A stretch of 64,000 bases of DNA from Actinobacteria bacterium casp-actino5 (lineage in GTDB: Bacteria > Actinomycetota > Acidimicrobiia > Acidimicrobiales > Ilumatobacteraceae): assembly GCA_001510385.1 (NCBI GenBank), contig LFFE01000016.1, positions 1 to 64,000 on the forward strand. The letters run 5' to 3'. Under the pieces are notes generated by a model. The model ran no database searches and had not been told where the DNA came from. It saw only the letters and a list, made by a program, of their open reading frames with translations. Both the position numbers and the translations under genes were made by a program. Positions within the stretch are counted from its first letter, which is position 1. Every line of letters starts with the position of its first letter. Below are positions 10,221 through 19,532 of this stretch, in pieces.

Positions 10221-10520
10221 TCAGCCCTTCATCACCGAAAGTTCATCGAGCGCGATTGAACGACGGTTGCGATAAATCATCAACACCATCGCAAGACCAA
10301 CGCCGACTTCAGCAGCGGCCACCGCAATCACATACAGGGCAAACACATGGCCCTCAGGAGAGTTGTTCATCATTGCGAACGCAATGAGGTTGAGATTGAC
10401 CGAGTTGAGAATCAACTCAATCGACATCAACACCATCACCGCATTACGGCGAGCGATGACACCAAACACACCAATTGCGAAGAGCAACGCCGCAAGGATG
10501 AGGAAATTCACTGCGTACAT
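10221..10520 (-). CDS. nuoK: Complex I membrane subunit NuoK (11-gene operon)
   Basis: A 99-residue, three-helix MrpC-like subunit of the proton channel. It shows the conserved membrane glutamates, in SIELILNSVNLN (helix 2) and AAAEVGVGLAMVLMIYR (helix 3). The length is typical. It begins 1 nt after the nuoJ stop. Confidence 0.95.
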   Translation of the reverse strand: MYAVNFLILAALLFAIGVFGVIARRNAVMVLMSIELILNSVNLNLIAFAMMNNSPEGHVFALYVIAVAAAEVGVGLAMVLMIYRNRRSIALDELSVMKG

Positions 10521-10521
10521 G

Positions 10522-11043
10522 TCAGTCCTTCCTCGCTAGAACGATCGCGCCGATCGCTGCTGCGAGCAGCACAAACGAAAGAGCTAAAAACGGCACCAGT
10601 CCCTCACGAAGGAACACATCAGAAATCGCTGTCGTCGACATCGGCTCTTCGGGAGACGTGAGAACCTCACCGCCGTATTGATCAACGATGACCCACACCA
10701 AGGTGCCGGCAAGCAACAACGCCACAGGGATGCCAATCGACCAGTTCTTGTTGTTGAGGTCTGATTCTTCGCCGATGGTCGCCCGAGTCAACATGATGCC
10801 GAATAGGAACAGCACCATGACGGCACCGATGTAGACCATGACCTGCGAAATAGCAACAAACTCAGCGGCTGCCAAAAGATATTGAGAAGCCACTCCGCCA
10901 AGAACGACAACCAGCCAAAGGGCAGCGTGAACGACATTGCGGCCAGTCACCACGCGCAGTGCACCAAACAACATGATTGCCGCAATGATGTAAAAACCAA
11001 CGTTCTGGGCGATGTTGACATCAGCAGCGAACAGCGAACTCAT
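10522..11043 (-). CDS. nuoJ: Complex I membrane subunit NuoJ (11-gene operon)
   Basis: A 173-residue, five-helix subunit. The conserved helix 3, which carries the pi-bulge region, is seen as [24 protein letters not shown] near the middle. It overlaps nuoI by 4 nt. Length and position between nuoI and nuoK are canonical. Confidence 0.94.
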   Translation of the reverse strand: MSSLFAADVNIAQNVGFYIIAAIMLFGALRVVTGRNVVHAALWLVVVLGGVASQYLLAAAEFVAISQVMVYIGAVMVLFLFGIMLTRATIGEESDLNNKNWSIGIPVALLLAGTLVWVIVDQYGGEVLTSPEEPMSTTAISDVFLREGLVPFLALSFVLLAAAIGAIVLARKD

Positions 11044-11525
11044 TTCTTCTTCTCCGCTCCTGCTTCAAGTTCAGGTGCTTCAGGAACCGTCTCCATCCAC
11101 TCGCCGAGTTTGTCTTTATCGTGCAAGAGATCCGCGATACGGGGCTCTGAGTACTCATATTCAGGGCTCCAGAACAACGCATCAAAGGGACAGACTTCAA
11201 CGCAGATACCGCAATACATGCAGAGTGCGTAGTCGATGTCAAAACGATCAAGATGGTTGACCTGTCGGGGCTTGCCACCAGCGCGTCGAGGCGGCGCAAG
11301 TTGCTTATGGCCCTCAATGTAAATGCACCAATCTGGGCATGAGCGCGCGCACAACATGCACGCTGTGCAGTTGTCTTCACGAAGAGCAATTACTCCACGC
11401 GCACGAACCGGCGGAGCCTCTTTAGCATGCGGATATTGAATGGTGTCTGCACCATTTTTAACGGTCCGAAATAGCGTCCCCATCGTGACGCCTAGACCTT
11501 TAACAAGACCAGGAACCTTCGGCAT
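11040..11525 (-). CDS. nuoI: Complex I Fe-S subunit NuoI (11-gene operon)
   Basis: A 161-residue peripheral subunit with two 4Fe-4S motifs, [15 protein letters not shown] and [12 protein letters not shown], that carries electrons to cluster N2 in NuoB. I placed the start at the ATG at 11525, giving [12 protein letters not shown] and a TGATG junction with nuoH. The reading frame is open further upstream inside nuoH. With no NuoEFG in this operon, NuoI is the likely entry point for electrons from a ferredoxin-like or other donor (inference from archaeal Fpo and cyanobacterial NDH-1). Confidence 0.94.
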   Translation of the reverse strand: MPKVPGLVKGLGVTMGTLFRTVKNGADTIQYPHAKEAPPVRARGVIALREDNCTACMLCARSCPDWCIYIEGHKQLAPPRRAGGKPRQVNHLDRFDIDYALCMYCGICVEVCPFDALFWSPEYEYSEPRIADLLHDKDKLGEWMETVPEAPELEAGAEKKK

Positions 11526-12577
11526 CAGATCGCAACCTTCAAGATGGCAGTCACTGCAATATTCGCAAGCGACAACGGAATAAGAACCTTCCAAGCAAAA
11601 CGCTGGAGTTGGTCTTCACGGAAACGTGGATACGAAAAGCGAACCCACATGATGATTCCGGTGAGTACCAGCATCTTGGTCAACATGATGATTGGACCAA
11701 CGATGTTCATCCAATTGTCGACTGCGTCGAGTGACTCCCACCCAAACCATGAGAATGGAATTCCCCAGCCTCCGAGGAAGAGCACCGAAGCAATAAACGC
11801 GAACACACCAGCGGTTGCAAACTCACCAATAAAGAAGATCAAGAATCGGAAGCCGGAGTACTCGGTCATGTAGCCCGAGACCAATTCAGATTCGGCGATC
11901 GGCATGTCAAAAGGAACCTGAGTGAGTTCGGCCTGAACCGCAATCATGAAAATCAAGAATCCAACGAACTGGGTGAGGACAAACGGAAAGCCGACGCCAT
12001 CCCAGCCAAAGATTGATCCAGAGTTCTGGGCAACAACGATGTCTTGCAGATTCATCGAACCGGCCTGGATCACCACGCCAACCACTGCGAGCACCATCGG
12101 CAGTTCATATGCGATCAACTGTCCTGCTGCACGAAGACCGCCAAGAAGCGAGTACTTGTTCGCACTTGACCACCCCGCGACAAGAATGCCGATAACCGAC
12201 ACCGAGCCGATTGCGAGTGCATAGAACACGCCAGCAGAGAAGTTTGTGAATACGGCGTCAGGGCCAAATGGCACCACAACGACGAGTAAGAACGTCGACA
12301 CCAAGACGATGATCGGTGCAATTTTGTAGATCTTGGCATCAGCATTCTCAGGAATGATGTCTTCTTTCTGAAGCCACTTACCGACCTCAGCGAGCAACTG
12401 CATCGAGCCGAACGGACCAGCTTCCATTGGTCCTAGACGGCTCTGCATGAATGACATCATCTTGAAGAGAAAGAGGTACACGATGGTGCCAGCTGGCAAC
12501 AGCACAGCGCCAATCCCACCGAGCACACGAAGTAACGACTGACCCCAATACGGGATCTCCAAAGCGAGGTTCATCAT
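11525..12577 (-). CDS. nuoH: Complex I membrane subunit NuoH (11-gene operon)
   Basis: A 350-residue, eight-helix subunit that helps form the quinone-binding chamber. Conserved features include [21 protein letters not shown] near residue 45 and [21 protein letters not shown], with its acidic cluster facing the quinone channel, near 225. The junctions with nuoD and nuoI overlap by 1 nt each. Confidence 0.95.
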   Translation of the reverse strand: MMNLALEIPYWGQSLLRVLGGIGAVLLPAGTIVYLFLFKMMSFMQSRLGPMEAGPFGSMQLLAEVGKWLQKEDIIPENADAKIYKIAPIIVLVSTFLLVVVVPFGPDAVFTNFSAGVFYALAIGSVSVIGILVAGWSSANKYSLLGGLRAAGQLIAYELPMVLAVVGVVIQAGSMNLQDIVVAQNSGSIFGWDGVGFPFVLTQFVGFLIFMIAVQAELTQVPFDMPIAESELVSGYMTEYSGFRFLIFFIGEFATAGVFAFIASVLFLGGWGIPFSWFGWESLDAVDNWMNIVGPIIMLTKMLVLTGIIMWVRFSYPRFREDQLQRFAWKVLIPLSLANIAVTAILKVAI

Positions 12578-13749
12578 TAGCGATCAATATCTCCGAGGAT
12601 GAAGTAGAGACTCGCCAAAATCGTGATGATGTCGGGCACGTACACACCCTTCAACACCCACGGGGTGATCGAAATGTTGTTGAACGAAGCTGAGCGGATC
12701 TTCACTCTGAATGGCCCAAGACCACCCTTCGACACAACGTAATAGCCCATCTCGCCGAGTGGGTTTTCAGTTGATACCCAAGCCTCGCCCTCTGGAACCT
12801 TGATGATGCGAGGAACCTTCGTCATCACCGGACCAGGAGGAAGCGTCTCGATGAGTTGGTCAACGATCTTTGTTGCCTCGCGAACCTCTTGCAGACGAAT
12901 CCAACAACGCGCCCAAGAGTCACCGTCTGGGTGAGTCCACACTCGGAAATCAACCTTGTCGTAGGCAAGCGGGAGTTTTTGATCGCGGCGCAGATCCCAA
13001 TCGACGCCAGAGGCTCGAAGGTTTGCACCCGACAAGCCGTACTGACGAGCAACATCCGCAGGGATCACACCAATACCGCGGGTACGACTTTGGAAAATCT
13101 CATTTCCAAAGAGCAGATCTTCAATCTCGTCGCAGAAGTTCCGCAACTTCTTCATGACCTGACGGGTCTCGTCGAGCCAACCCTTCGGCAGATCATCCTT
13201 CAAGCCGCCGATACGGTCAAAGTTTGGATGAAAACGACCGCCTGTCGCACCTTCAATGAGGTTCAACACATATTCACGGTCACGGAATGCCATGAACACC
13301 GGCGTAACTGCGCCCATCTGGACACCGAGGTCGCCAAGGAACAGGCTGACGTTTGCGATGCGCGACAGTTCAAAGAGAATCGTTCGAATGTGTTGGGCAC
13401 GCGGCGGTGCCTCAATCTCCATTAACTGCTCGGCTGCGAGAATGAAAGGAACCTCGTTTGCAAACGATCCAAGCCAGTCAATGCGGTTGATCAGTGCAGT
13501 GACCTGCGGGAAGGTGCGAACTTCGGTGAGTTTCTCGTAGCCACGATGCATGTACCCAGCGGACGGCTCGGCCCATATCACCTGCTCGCCATCAAGACGG
13601 GCGATGATTCGCAGGGTGCCGTGAGTGGCAGGGTGCTGAGGCCCAATGTTGAGCGTCATTCCCTCTGTTTCGAGTTCAACATTAAGACGGGCATCGGCGG
13701 CTTGCGCTGCGATGTACGACAGTTGCTGACGTTCGGACAACATCGTCAT
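12577..13749 (-). CDS. nuoD: Complex I subunit NuoD, 49-kDa type (11-gene operon)
   Basis: A 390-residue peripheral subunit lining the quinone site next to cluster N2. The N-terminal GPQHPATHGTLR carries the quinone-site histidine region (around residues 36-47), and MHRGYEK follows at 67-73. Arg89 (NRIDW) aligns with the NDUFS2 arginine methylated by NDUFAF7. The C-terminus YFILGDIDR is typical. It is clearly divergent from the second NuoD (439 residues, HTGMEK in place of HRGYEK). It overlaps nuoC by 4 nt. Confidence 0.95.
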   Translation of the reverse strand: MTMLSERQQLSYIAAQAADARLNVELETEGMTLNIGPQHPATHGTLRIIARLDGEQVIWAEPSAGYMHRGYEKLTEVRTFPQVTALINRIDWLGSFANEVPFILAAEQLMEIEAPPRAQHIRTILFELSRIANVSLFLGDLGVQMGAVTPVFMAFRDREYVLNLIEGATGGRFHPNFDRIGGLKDDLPKGWLDETRQVMKKLRNFCDEIEDLLFGNEIFQSRTRGIGVIPADVARQYGLSGANLRASGVDWDLRRDQKLPLAYDKVDFRVWTHPDGDSWARCWIRLQEVREATKIVDQLIETLPPGPVMTKVPRIIKVPEGEAWVSTENPLGEMGYYVVSKGGLGPFRVKIRSASFNNISITPWVLKGVYVPDIITILASLYFILGDIDR

Positions 13750-14411
13750 GAGTCATCTCCTTCATCGTCATCTGAAGCCGGCATTGGCTCTACATCAACA
13801 ATGCCGGGCCATGGCTTCACCAGCCGTGCCAGCAACGGGAAATCTTTGCGCAAGGGGTAACCCTCAAAGTCACCAGGAAGATACATATTGCGAAGATCAG
13901 GGTGGCCGTCGAAGTTGATCCCGAACATTTCGTGTGTTTCACGCTCATGCCAGTTAGCACCGGCATAGACGGAGATCCATGACGCGATCGACATCGAGCC
14001 ATCTGGGGACTCGGGAACGTCTGCCTTCAGTGTGATGCTGACATGTCGACGAAGATCAGTCACACGGGCAAGCATCTGAAACCGTGTTTCACCGCCGGCG
14101 TATCCCTGGCGAACTTCAGCCGCTGATGGGTCGTCTTCTACTTCGTCGGTCGGGTCGTTCTCACCAGTTCCAAATGGAGATGGCATCCAATCCATTGCTG
14201 AAAGGAAGCAGAAATAGTCAAAACCTTGCGCCCGCAACGCTTCGCCAGCAGCACGCCAGGCATCAGCTGACACCCGCACCCAAAGATCTACCCCTGGAAT
14301 CTGATGAACATCAATAACCGCATCACCAATATCGGAGCGCAACTTGGCAACGATTTCGTCACGAAGCTCATCAATAACTGGTGTTTCTTCGCTGGTGCCG
14401 GTGTCACTCAA
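13746..14411 (-). CDS. nuoC: Complex I subunit NuoC, 30-kDa type (11-gene operon)
   Basis: A protein of about 221 residues. The family signature REVFDMFGI-like block is seen as [19 protein letters not shown], followed by [11 protein letters not shown]. There is a strongly acidic insertion ([13 protein letters not shown]) near the middle and an acidic C-terminus (SDDDEGDDS). The start is uncertain. A TTG at 14411 has a GGGGGTGG site 6 nt upstream, and a GTG at 14420 is the alternative. Both overlap the nuoB end. The open frame continues upstream to 14579 but that part is shadow of nuoB. Confidence 0.9.
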   Translation of the reverse strand: MSDTGTSEETPVIDELRDEIVAKLRSDIGDAVIDVHQIPGVDLWVRVSADAWRAAGEALRAQGFDYFCFLSAMDWMPSPFGTGENDPTDEVEDDPSAAEVRQGYAGGETRFQMLARVTDLRRHVSITLKADVPESPDGSMSIASWISVYAGANWHERETHEMFGINFDGHPDLRNMYLPGDFEGYPLRKDFPLLARLVKPWPGIVDVEPMPASDDDEGDDS

Positions 14412-14949
14412 TTGGGCCACCCCCAACAACGATTGGTTCGCTATCACGCTTGATCGGCTTGAAGCCTTCGCCACGCCAGCGGGCACCCATATCTTCGTGC
14501 TTGATTCGCTGTTGCAACAGCACAACGCCCTCGAGCAACGCTTCAGGACGAGGAGGACAACCAGGGACGTACACGTCAACGGGGATGATCTGATCGACGC
14601 CCTTGGTCACAGAATACGAATCCCAATATGGGCCGCCACAGTTCGCACACGAGCCCATTGAAATCACATATTTCGGTTCGGGCATCTGCTCATACAAACG
14701 CTTTACAGCTGGCGCCATCTTGTCGGTCACCGTTCCAGACACCACCACGAGGTCTGCCTGACGCGGACTCGCAGGCAATGGGATAACGCCAAGACGCATC
14801 ACGTCATAACGCGGAGACCCGAATGCAGCACCCATTTCGATTGCACAGCACGCAAGACCCCACTGGTACACCCACATCGAATATGAGCGACCAATGTTGA
14901 ACAATTTAGTGAGAGGAGCCGGCAAGCGGCCTCGGTCGACTAGACCCAT
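14404..14949 (-). CDS. nuoB: Complex I Fe-S subunit NuoB (11-gene operon)
   Basis: A 181-residue subunit holding the terminal cluster N2. The ligand cysteines are in [10 protein letters not shown] (C34, C35), MGSCANCGG and PGCPPRPE, all conserved. It overlaps nuoA by 10 nt and nuoC by about 8 nt, so translation is coupled. Confidence 0.96.
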   Translation of the reverse strand: MGLVDRGRLPAPLTKLFNIGRSYSMWVYQWGLACCAIEMGAAFGSPRYDVMRLGVIPLPASPRQADLVVVSGTVTDKMAPAVKRLYEQMPEPKYVISMGSCANCGGPYWDSYSVTKGVDQIIPVDVYVPGCPPRPEALLEGVVLLQQRIKHEDMGARWRGEGFKPIKRDSEPIVVGGGPIE

Positions 14950-15305
14950 CGAAGGAGTCCTCGCTTCCAGGCATAGATAAGTCCATCCAGCAACAGAACG
15001 ATGAATGCAAGCATCGTCACAAGCCCGAAGGTGCCATAACGTTCAATCGCTGCCGCCCAAGGGAAAATAAAGACGGCCTCAACGTCGAAGATGACGAAGA
15101 GCAAGGCGAACACGTAATAGCGAACCTGACTCTGAGACCATCCGAGACCAACCGGATCAACACCTGACTCATATGAAAGGAGTTTTTCCGGGGTTGGTCG
15201 TGAAGGCCGAACAAGGGCCGCGATGCCAAGCAGAAGACCTGCCAACAGCACCGCCGCCAGTCCGAACCAAACAACATTTAGGTAATCGCGGAGAAATAGC
15301 GACAT
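14940..15305 (-). CDS. nuoA: Complex I membrane subunit NuoA (11-gene operon)
   Basis: A 121-residue, three-helix subunit and first gene of the 11-gene operon. It shows the family segment [13 protein letters not shown] with the quinone-channel acidic loop, and then [19 protein letters not shown]. The operon is divergent from the MFS gene. A TAACGT box lies 9 nt upstream of the ATG. Confidence 0.95.
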   Translation of the reverse strand: MSLFLRDYLNVVWFGLAAVLLAGLLLGIAALVRPSRPTPEKLLSYESGVDPVGLGWSQSQVRYYVFALLFVIFDVEAVFIFPWAAAIERYGTFGLVTMLAFIVLLLDGLIYAWKRGLLRWV

Positions 15306-15314
15306 CGTTTGACA

Positions 15315-15320
15315 ACGTTA
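15315..15320 (-). promoter_or_regulatory. Possible -10 box of the 11-gene nuo operon (TAACGT)
   Basis: TAACGT fits TANNNT and ends 9 nt before the nuoA ATG at 15305, so the operon may start with an almost leaderless mRNA. No -35 is recognisable. Confidence 0.4.
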
Positions 15321-15363
15321 TCAGTCAGCCAACGCCATGTCCCAAACCCTAGGGTGTGCAACT

Positions 15364-16545
15364 GTGCAACGATCTTCAGGTCATCGGGTTCTTCCCCTCG
15401 TTTTTACGGTAACCCTCACCGGCATCATGGGAAACAGCCTTGTTTCCCCGTTGCTTCCAGACATTCTCGACACCTTCGATCGGTCGGCCGGAGCCGCTGG
15501 ACCACTCGTTGCAGCAGCGTCACTTCCCGGGATTTTTCTCGCACCAATCATCGGCTTTGCAGCTGATCGATGGGGGCGACGGCCAATCCTCACGCTCTGC
15601 CTTATCGTTTTTGGCTGCGGCGGAGTGTTCACAGCTATCGCGCCCAACTTTGCCACCCTCGTCGCCACCAGATTTTTGCTCGGCATCGGGTCAGCTGGCC
15701 TCATCAATCTTGGGGTTGTCCTCATCGGCGACCACTTTGATGGCGAAGAGCGCACCAATTGGATCGGACGAAATGCGGCAATGCTTACAGTCGGACTTGC
15801 CATTATCCCGCTTGTATCCGGGATAGTCGGCGAATTCTTCAATTGGAGAATTGCAACCCTGGGTTATGGCCTTGGGTTCGTGAGTGCCGCATACGCATGG
15901 AGAGTGCTTCGAGATGAACCAGCTCGAACACCGCAACCCTTGAAATCCCAGCTCTCCGGCGTCGGTACCGCAATGAAAACCCCTGTTATCGCAACAACAA
16001 TCGTTGTCGGAACAATCGCGTTCGCTGTCGTCTTCGGAGTGTTCCTCACCGCAATGCCACATCATCTCGAGACCCGATTCTCAATGTCCTCAGGATGGCG
16101 GGGCTTCATGATCAGTGTCCCCGCTCTGTCGTCAGCCTTAGTCGGATTCAATTTGGGTCGGATTCGACGAAAAGTGAACGTGAAGTGGGCGCTCGCCACC
16201 AGCGCCGCGGCGTGGGCAATCGGAATGCTGTTCATCGGGTGGGCCCAGGTCGTACCGATGCTGTTGCTTGGAACGCTCTTCTACGGCCTCGGAGAGGGAG
16301 CGCTCATCCCCAACCTCCAAGAGGTGGCGATGAGCGAGGCACCGCCCGAGCACCGAGGGGCAGTAGTTGCGACCTGGGTCGGATTTGCTCGACTCGGGCA
16401 AACCATTGGGCCGCTTCTGGCTGGTGTCATGCTCAGCGCTTCCGGCGCTCCAGCTGTGTTCGTGGCTGGGGCAATCGCATCGGCAGTAGCCGCAATCATT
16501 TTTGTCGTTGGGCCTATTGGCAGAACACCAGCAACTGCAAGCTGA
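15364..16545 (+). CDS. MFS transporter
   Basis: A protein of about 393 residues with 12 predicted membrane helices, of the major facilitator superfamily. The loop 2-3 signature is GFAADRWGRRPIL. The N-half begins directly with a helix (LPLVFTVTLTGIMGNSLVSPLLPD), as in drug/proton antiporters, but the substrate cannot be inferred. The start is open: an ATG at 15337 or the in-frame GTG at 15364. I prefer the latter because a TAGGGT box (15350-15355) lies 8 nt before it and because it leaves room for the divergent nuo promoter. Confidence 0.85.
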   Translation: MQRSSGHRVLPLVFTVTLTGIMGNSLVSPLLPDILDTFDRSAGAAGPLVAAASLPGIFLAPIIGFAADRWGRRPILTLCLIVFGCGGVFTAIAPNFATLVATRFLLGIGSAGLINLGVVLIGDHFDGEERTNWIGRNAAMLTVGLAIIPLVSGIVGEFFNWRIATLGYGLGFVSAAYAWRVLRDEPARTPQPLKSQLSGVGTAMKTPVIATTIVVGTIAFAVVFGVFLTAMPHHLETRFSMSSGWRGFMISVPALSSALVGFNLGRIRRKVNVKWALATSAAAWAIGMLFIGWAQVVPMLLLGTLFYGLGEGALIPNLQEVAMSEAPPEHRGAVVATWVGFARLGQTIGPLLAGVMLSASGAPAVFVAGAIASAVAAIIFVVGPIGRTPATAS

Positions 16546-16577
16546 AGCTCCAGTCCACCCAGTCACTTCATCCGCTC

Positions 16578-16583
16578 TACGCT
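16578..16583 (+). promoter_or_regulatory. -10 box (TACGCT) of a probable leaderless selO mRNA
   Basis: TACGCT lies 6 nt before the ATG at 16590. There is no Shine-Dalgarno sequence. It supports the start at 16590 rather than the long upstream extension of the same frame into the MFS gene. Confidence 0.5.
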
Positions 16584-16589
16584 CTTCAC

Positions 16590-18035
16590 ATGGCTTCCCC
16601 TGCCGCGCCACCCGAGTTTGAGCACACATATGCACGTTCGCTCCCATCACTTGCTGCGAGTTGGGCAGCAGACATCTCGTCTCAACCACAGCTCGTCATT
16701 GCAAACCCGAAACTCGCTATCGACCTCGGGATTGACGCAGATTGGCTCGCTAGCAACGAAGCACTGCATCTGTTCTCTGGCAACGGAACAACGAAAGATG
16801 CGGAACGCTACGCACTTGCCTACGCAGGCCATCAATTCGGCTCGTACTCACCTCGCCTTGGCGACGGACGAGCGCTCCTCATCGGCGAGTTTTCTGACCC
16901 CATAGGTCAACGATGGGACCTGCATCTCAAAGGATCGGGGCGCACCCCATTCGCTCGAGGAGGTGACGGGAAAGCAACTCTGGGCCCGATGCTTCGTGAG
17001 TTCCTCATGGGTGAGGCGATGGCTGCCCTTGGAATTCCAACCACGCGTGCGCTTGCTGTCATCACCACCGGTGAACTCGCAATGCGCGAGCGCCCGCTAC
17101 CAGGAGCGATTCTCGTTCGGGTTGCTGCATCTCACCTTCGAGTTGGCACATTTCAATACGCCGCCTCTCTTGACTCGGTCGATGACCTGAGGGCTCTTGC
17201 CGATTATTCGATCGCGCGCCACTACCCCGAACTCGACGGTGAGGACAACCGCTACCTGAACCTGCTCACCGCCGTCATCGAGCGACAGGCCAGCCTCGTC
17301 GCGGAATGGATGCTCGTCGGATTCATTCACGGGGTCATGAACACCGACAACGTCACCATCTCTGGCGAGACGATCGACTACGGACCCTGTGCCTTCATGG
17401 ACACCGTCGACCCTCAAACTGTGTTCTCAAGCATCGACGAGGGAGGCAGATATGCCTATGGCCGGCAACCTGCGATTACACAGTGGAATCTCGCCCGGTT
17501 CGCTGAAACCCTTCTGCCACTGATTGCCGCCAACCCAGAAGATGCCATTGCCCCTGCGACCGAGGCACTCGAAGCGTTCCCCGACATCTTCTCTCGCCAC
17601 TGGCATTCAGGAATGAATCGGCGCCTCGGATTCTCAACACAAGCAGATGGAGATGACGACCTTGCGAATGACCTGGTGGCGCTACTTCAAGAACGTCGCC
17701 TCGACCTCGTCTCAACGATGCGTTCCCTTGCAGACCATTTACGCGGGCGCGATATCGGGTTCGGCGAATGGACGACACGGTGGGAAACCCGTCTTCAACT
17801 TGAGGGGGTTACCAATCTTGAACTCATCGACCGATTACAAGCAGCCAATCCGATCTACGTGCCAAGAAACCACTTGGTTGAAGAGGCGCTCTCAGCCGCG
17901 GTCGCCGATGATCTCGCACCGTTCGAGGCGCTCCTCGAACGAGTGACACATCCGTACGACGAAGTCATTGGTGCCGAACGGTATGCCATGCCCGGCGATC
18001 CAGCCCCGGGCTATCGCACCTACTGCGGAACATAA
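16590..18035 (+). CDS. selO: Protein adenylyltransferase SelO
   Basis: A 481-residue pseudokinase-fold enzyme (UPF0061/YdiU) that transfers AMP from ATP to Ser/Thr/Tyr of proteins, with redox-linked roles in other bacteria. It shows the GHQFGSYSPRLGDGRA block (residues 80-95), the ATP-binding LKGSGRTPFARGGDGKA (113-129) and the metal-binding region GFIHGVMNTDNVTISG...DYGPCAFMD. The C-terminus has the conserved penultimate-region cysteine (YCGT) that is selenocysteine in animals. Here it is a normal TGC codon. It follows the MFS gene by 44 nt and is convergent with gabD. Confidence 0.95.
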   Translation: MASPAAPPEFEHTYARSLPSLAASWAADISSQPQLVIANPKLAIDLGIDADWLASNEALHLFSGNGTTKDAERYALAYAGHQFGSYSPRLGDGRALLIGEFSDPIGQRWDLHLKGSGRTPFARGGDGKATLGPMLREFLMGEAMAALGIPTTRALAVITTGELAMRERPLPGAILVRVAASHLRVGTFQYAASLDSVDDLRALADYSIARHYPELDGEDNRYLNLLTAVIERQASLVAEWMLVGFIHGVMNTDNVTISGETIDYGPCAFMDTVDPQTVFSSIDEGGRYAYGRQPAITQWNLARFAETLLPLIAANPEDAIAPATEALEAFPDIFSRHWHSGMNRRLGFSTQADGDDDLANDLVALLQERRLDLVSTMRSLADHLRGRDIGFGEWTTRWETRLQLEGVTNLELIDRLQAANPIYVPRNHLVEEALSAAVADDLAPFEALLERVTHPYDEVIGAERYAMPGDPAPGYRTYCGT

Positions 18036-18037
18036 TC

Positions 18038-18053
18038 GTCGTCACACGGCGAC
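18038..18053. terminator. Weak hairpin between convergent selO and gabD
   Basis: GTCGTC and GGCGAC form a 6-bp stem (one G-U) with an ACAC loop, just after the selO stop and before the gabD stop. It is short and has no U-tract. Confidence 0.3.
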
Positions 18054-18058
18054 TGTCG

Positions 18059-19486
18059 CTAGACCGCGAAACCAATCGACTTTGTTTCGAGGTATTCCTC
18101 AATACCATCGTGCGAACCTTCGCGGCCGATACCCGAATCTTTCATTCCTCCAAATGGCACAGAGGCCGAAGTTGGATTCACATCGTTCACACCGATAATT
18201 CCAAACCGCAGTCCCTCTGCAGTCCGGATTGCGGTGGAAATGTCATTGGTGTACACGTAGGCCGCAAGCCCGTACTCGGTGTCATTTGCGAGTGCAACGA
18301 CCTCTTCAACACTTCCATAAGTGATGATCGGAGCAACTGGACCAAACGTCTCTTCGCGGTAAATCGTCATCGATTCAGTCACACCGCTCAACAGGGTGGG
18401 AGCAAAAAAGTGTCCAGCTGCAAACTCGCCATCGGTCAGTCGATGACCACCAACGAGCGCTGCGGCGCCTTTGCTCACTGCGTCGTCGACTTGCGCCTCA
18501 ACTTTGGCGACCGCAGCCTCATTGACGAGGGGACCAACCCCAACACCATCGGTGAAGCCATTTCCGGCGCTCACTCTCGCCACGCGGTCAACCATCGTTT
18601 CGGTGAATGCATCGGCATGCTGCTCAGAGACATACAACCGGTTGGGGCTGATACATGCCTGGCCCGAATTCAAGAACTTCAGGGCTGCTGCTCCCTTTGC
18701 CGCCCGAACTGGATCGGCGTCCGGAAACACAATGAATGGTGCGTGACCACCGAGCTCGACCGATACTCGCTTCAGATGCGCAGCGGCCTGCCCCGCGAGT
18801 AGTCGCCCCACAGGGGTCGAGCCAGTAAATGTGATCTTCCGAACACGTGGGTCTGTGGTGAAGACATCACCGATCGGCTTCGGATCCTTCGCCGTCACCA
18901 TGTTGATGACACCAGCAGGAACACCCGCATCAATGAAGACATCAAACACTGCTTTTGCGCACAAGGGAGTATCTTCCGCTGGCTTCAAGACAAGCGTGCA
19001 ACCAGCAGCGAGTGCAGGGCCCATCTTGCGGGTCAGCATCGAAATCGGATAGTTCCATGGCGTCACCATGGCGACAAGGCCAACCGGCTGACGAAGAATG
19101 AGGAATCGCTGGTCAGAGCGTTGCGACGGCAACCACTCCCCCGCAATACGGGTCGCCTCTTCTGAGTAGTAACGAAGGAAATCGGCGGCGTAATTCACTT
19201 CGTTCCGCGCGGCCTTTAACGGCTTGCCCTGCTCTCGAGTCATCAACTCTGCAAGCTCACCGGCACGTTCTGTCATGATCTGCCAGGCCTTCAGTAAGAC
19301 ATCTGACCTCTCGCGGGCAGTTGTTGATGACCACTGCGCAAAGGCTTCATCTGCTGAGGCGATCGCACGCTCGGCATCTGCCTTTCCACCATCAGGCATA
19401 GAACCGATAACGGCTCCCGTTGCCGGATCGGTGACATCAAATGAAGCACCGCTTACAGACTCACACCATTCGCCATTGATGAACAT
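18059..19486 (-). CDS. gabD: NAD(P)-dependent succinate-semialdehyde dehydrogenase
   Basis: A 475-residue aldehyde dehydrogenase, best matching succinate-semialdehyde dehydrogenases, which oxidise the semialdehyde to succinate at the end of GABA breakdown. The catalytic base Glu244 (VELGG) and nucleophile Cys278 (NSGQACIS) are present, as is the cofactor segment TPWNYP near residue 142. The exact aldehyde is not fixed by sequence. A TAGGGT box 7 nt before the ATG suggests a leaderless mRNA independent of copD, which ends 46 nt upstream. Confidence 0.88.
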   Translation of the reverse strand: MFINGEWCESVSGASFDVTDPATGAVIGSMPDGGKADAERAIASADEAFAQWSSTTARERSDVLLKAWQIMTERAGELAELMTREQGKPLKAARNEVNYAADFLRYYSEEATRIAGEWLPSQRSDQRFLILRQPVGLVAMVTPWNYPISMLTRKMGPALAAGCTLVLKPAEDTPLCAKAVFDVFIDAGVPAGVINMVTAKDPKPIGDVFTTDPRVRKITFTGSTPVGRLLAGQAAAHLKRVSVELGGHAPFIVFPDADPVRAAKGAAALKFLNSGQACISPNRLYVSEQHADAFTETMVDRVARVSAGNGFTDGVGVGPLVNEAAVAKVEAQVDDAVSKGAAALVGGHRLTDGEFAAGHFFAPTLLSGVTESMTIYREETFGPVAPIITYGSVEEVVALANDTEYGLAAYVYTNDISTAIRTAEGLRFGIIGVNDVNPTSASVPFGGMKDSGIGREGSHDGIEEYLETKSIGFAV

Positions 19487-19493
19487 GAAAGCG

Positions 19494-19499
19494 ACCCTA
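19494..19499 (-). promoter_or_regulatory. -10 box (TAGGGT) of a probable leaderless gabD mRNA
   Basis: TAGGGT (TANNNT) on the minus strand ends 7 nt before the ATG at 19486, and no Shine-Dalgarno sequence is present. Confidence 0.5.
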
Positions 19500-19532
19500 C
19501 CTAGTCACGTCCCTGAGAGAGAACTTCGTACT

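Noticed and set aside
15381-15842. 153-codon minus-strand frame inside the MFS gene, considered as a missing nuo subunit or regulator.
   Set aside because: Low-complexity Pro/Ser/Arg shadow of membrane helices with no recognisable domain.
16095-16589. 165-codon N-terminal extension of SelO.
   Set aside because: It overlaps the MFS gene in another frame and has no SelO similarity. The start at 16590 gives the family N-terminus and has a -10 box.
18015-18035. Possible selenocysteine at the C-terminus of SelO.
   Set aside because: The codon is TGC (Cys) and translation ends at a TAA three codons later. No in-frame TGA or SECIS is needed.
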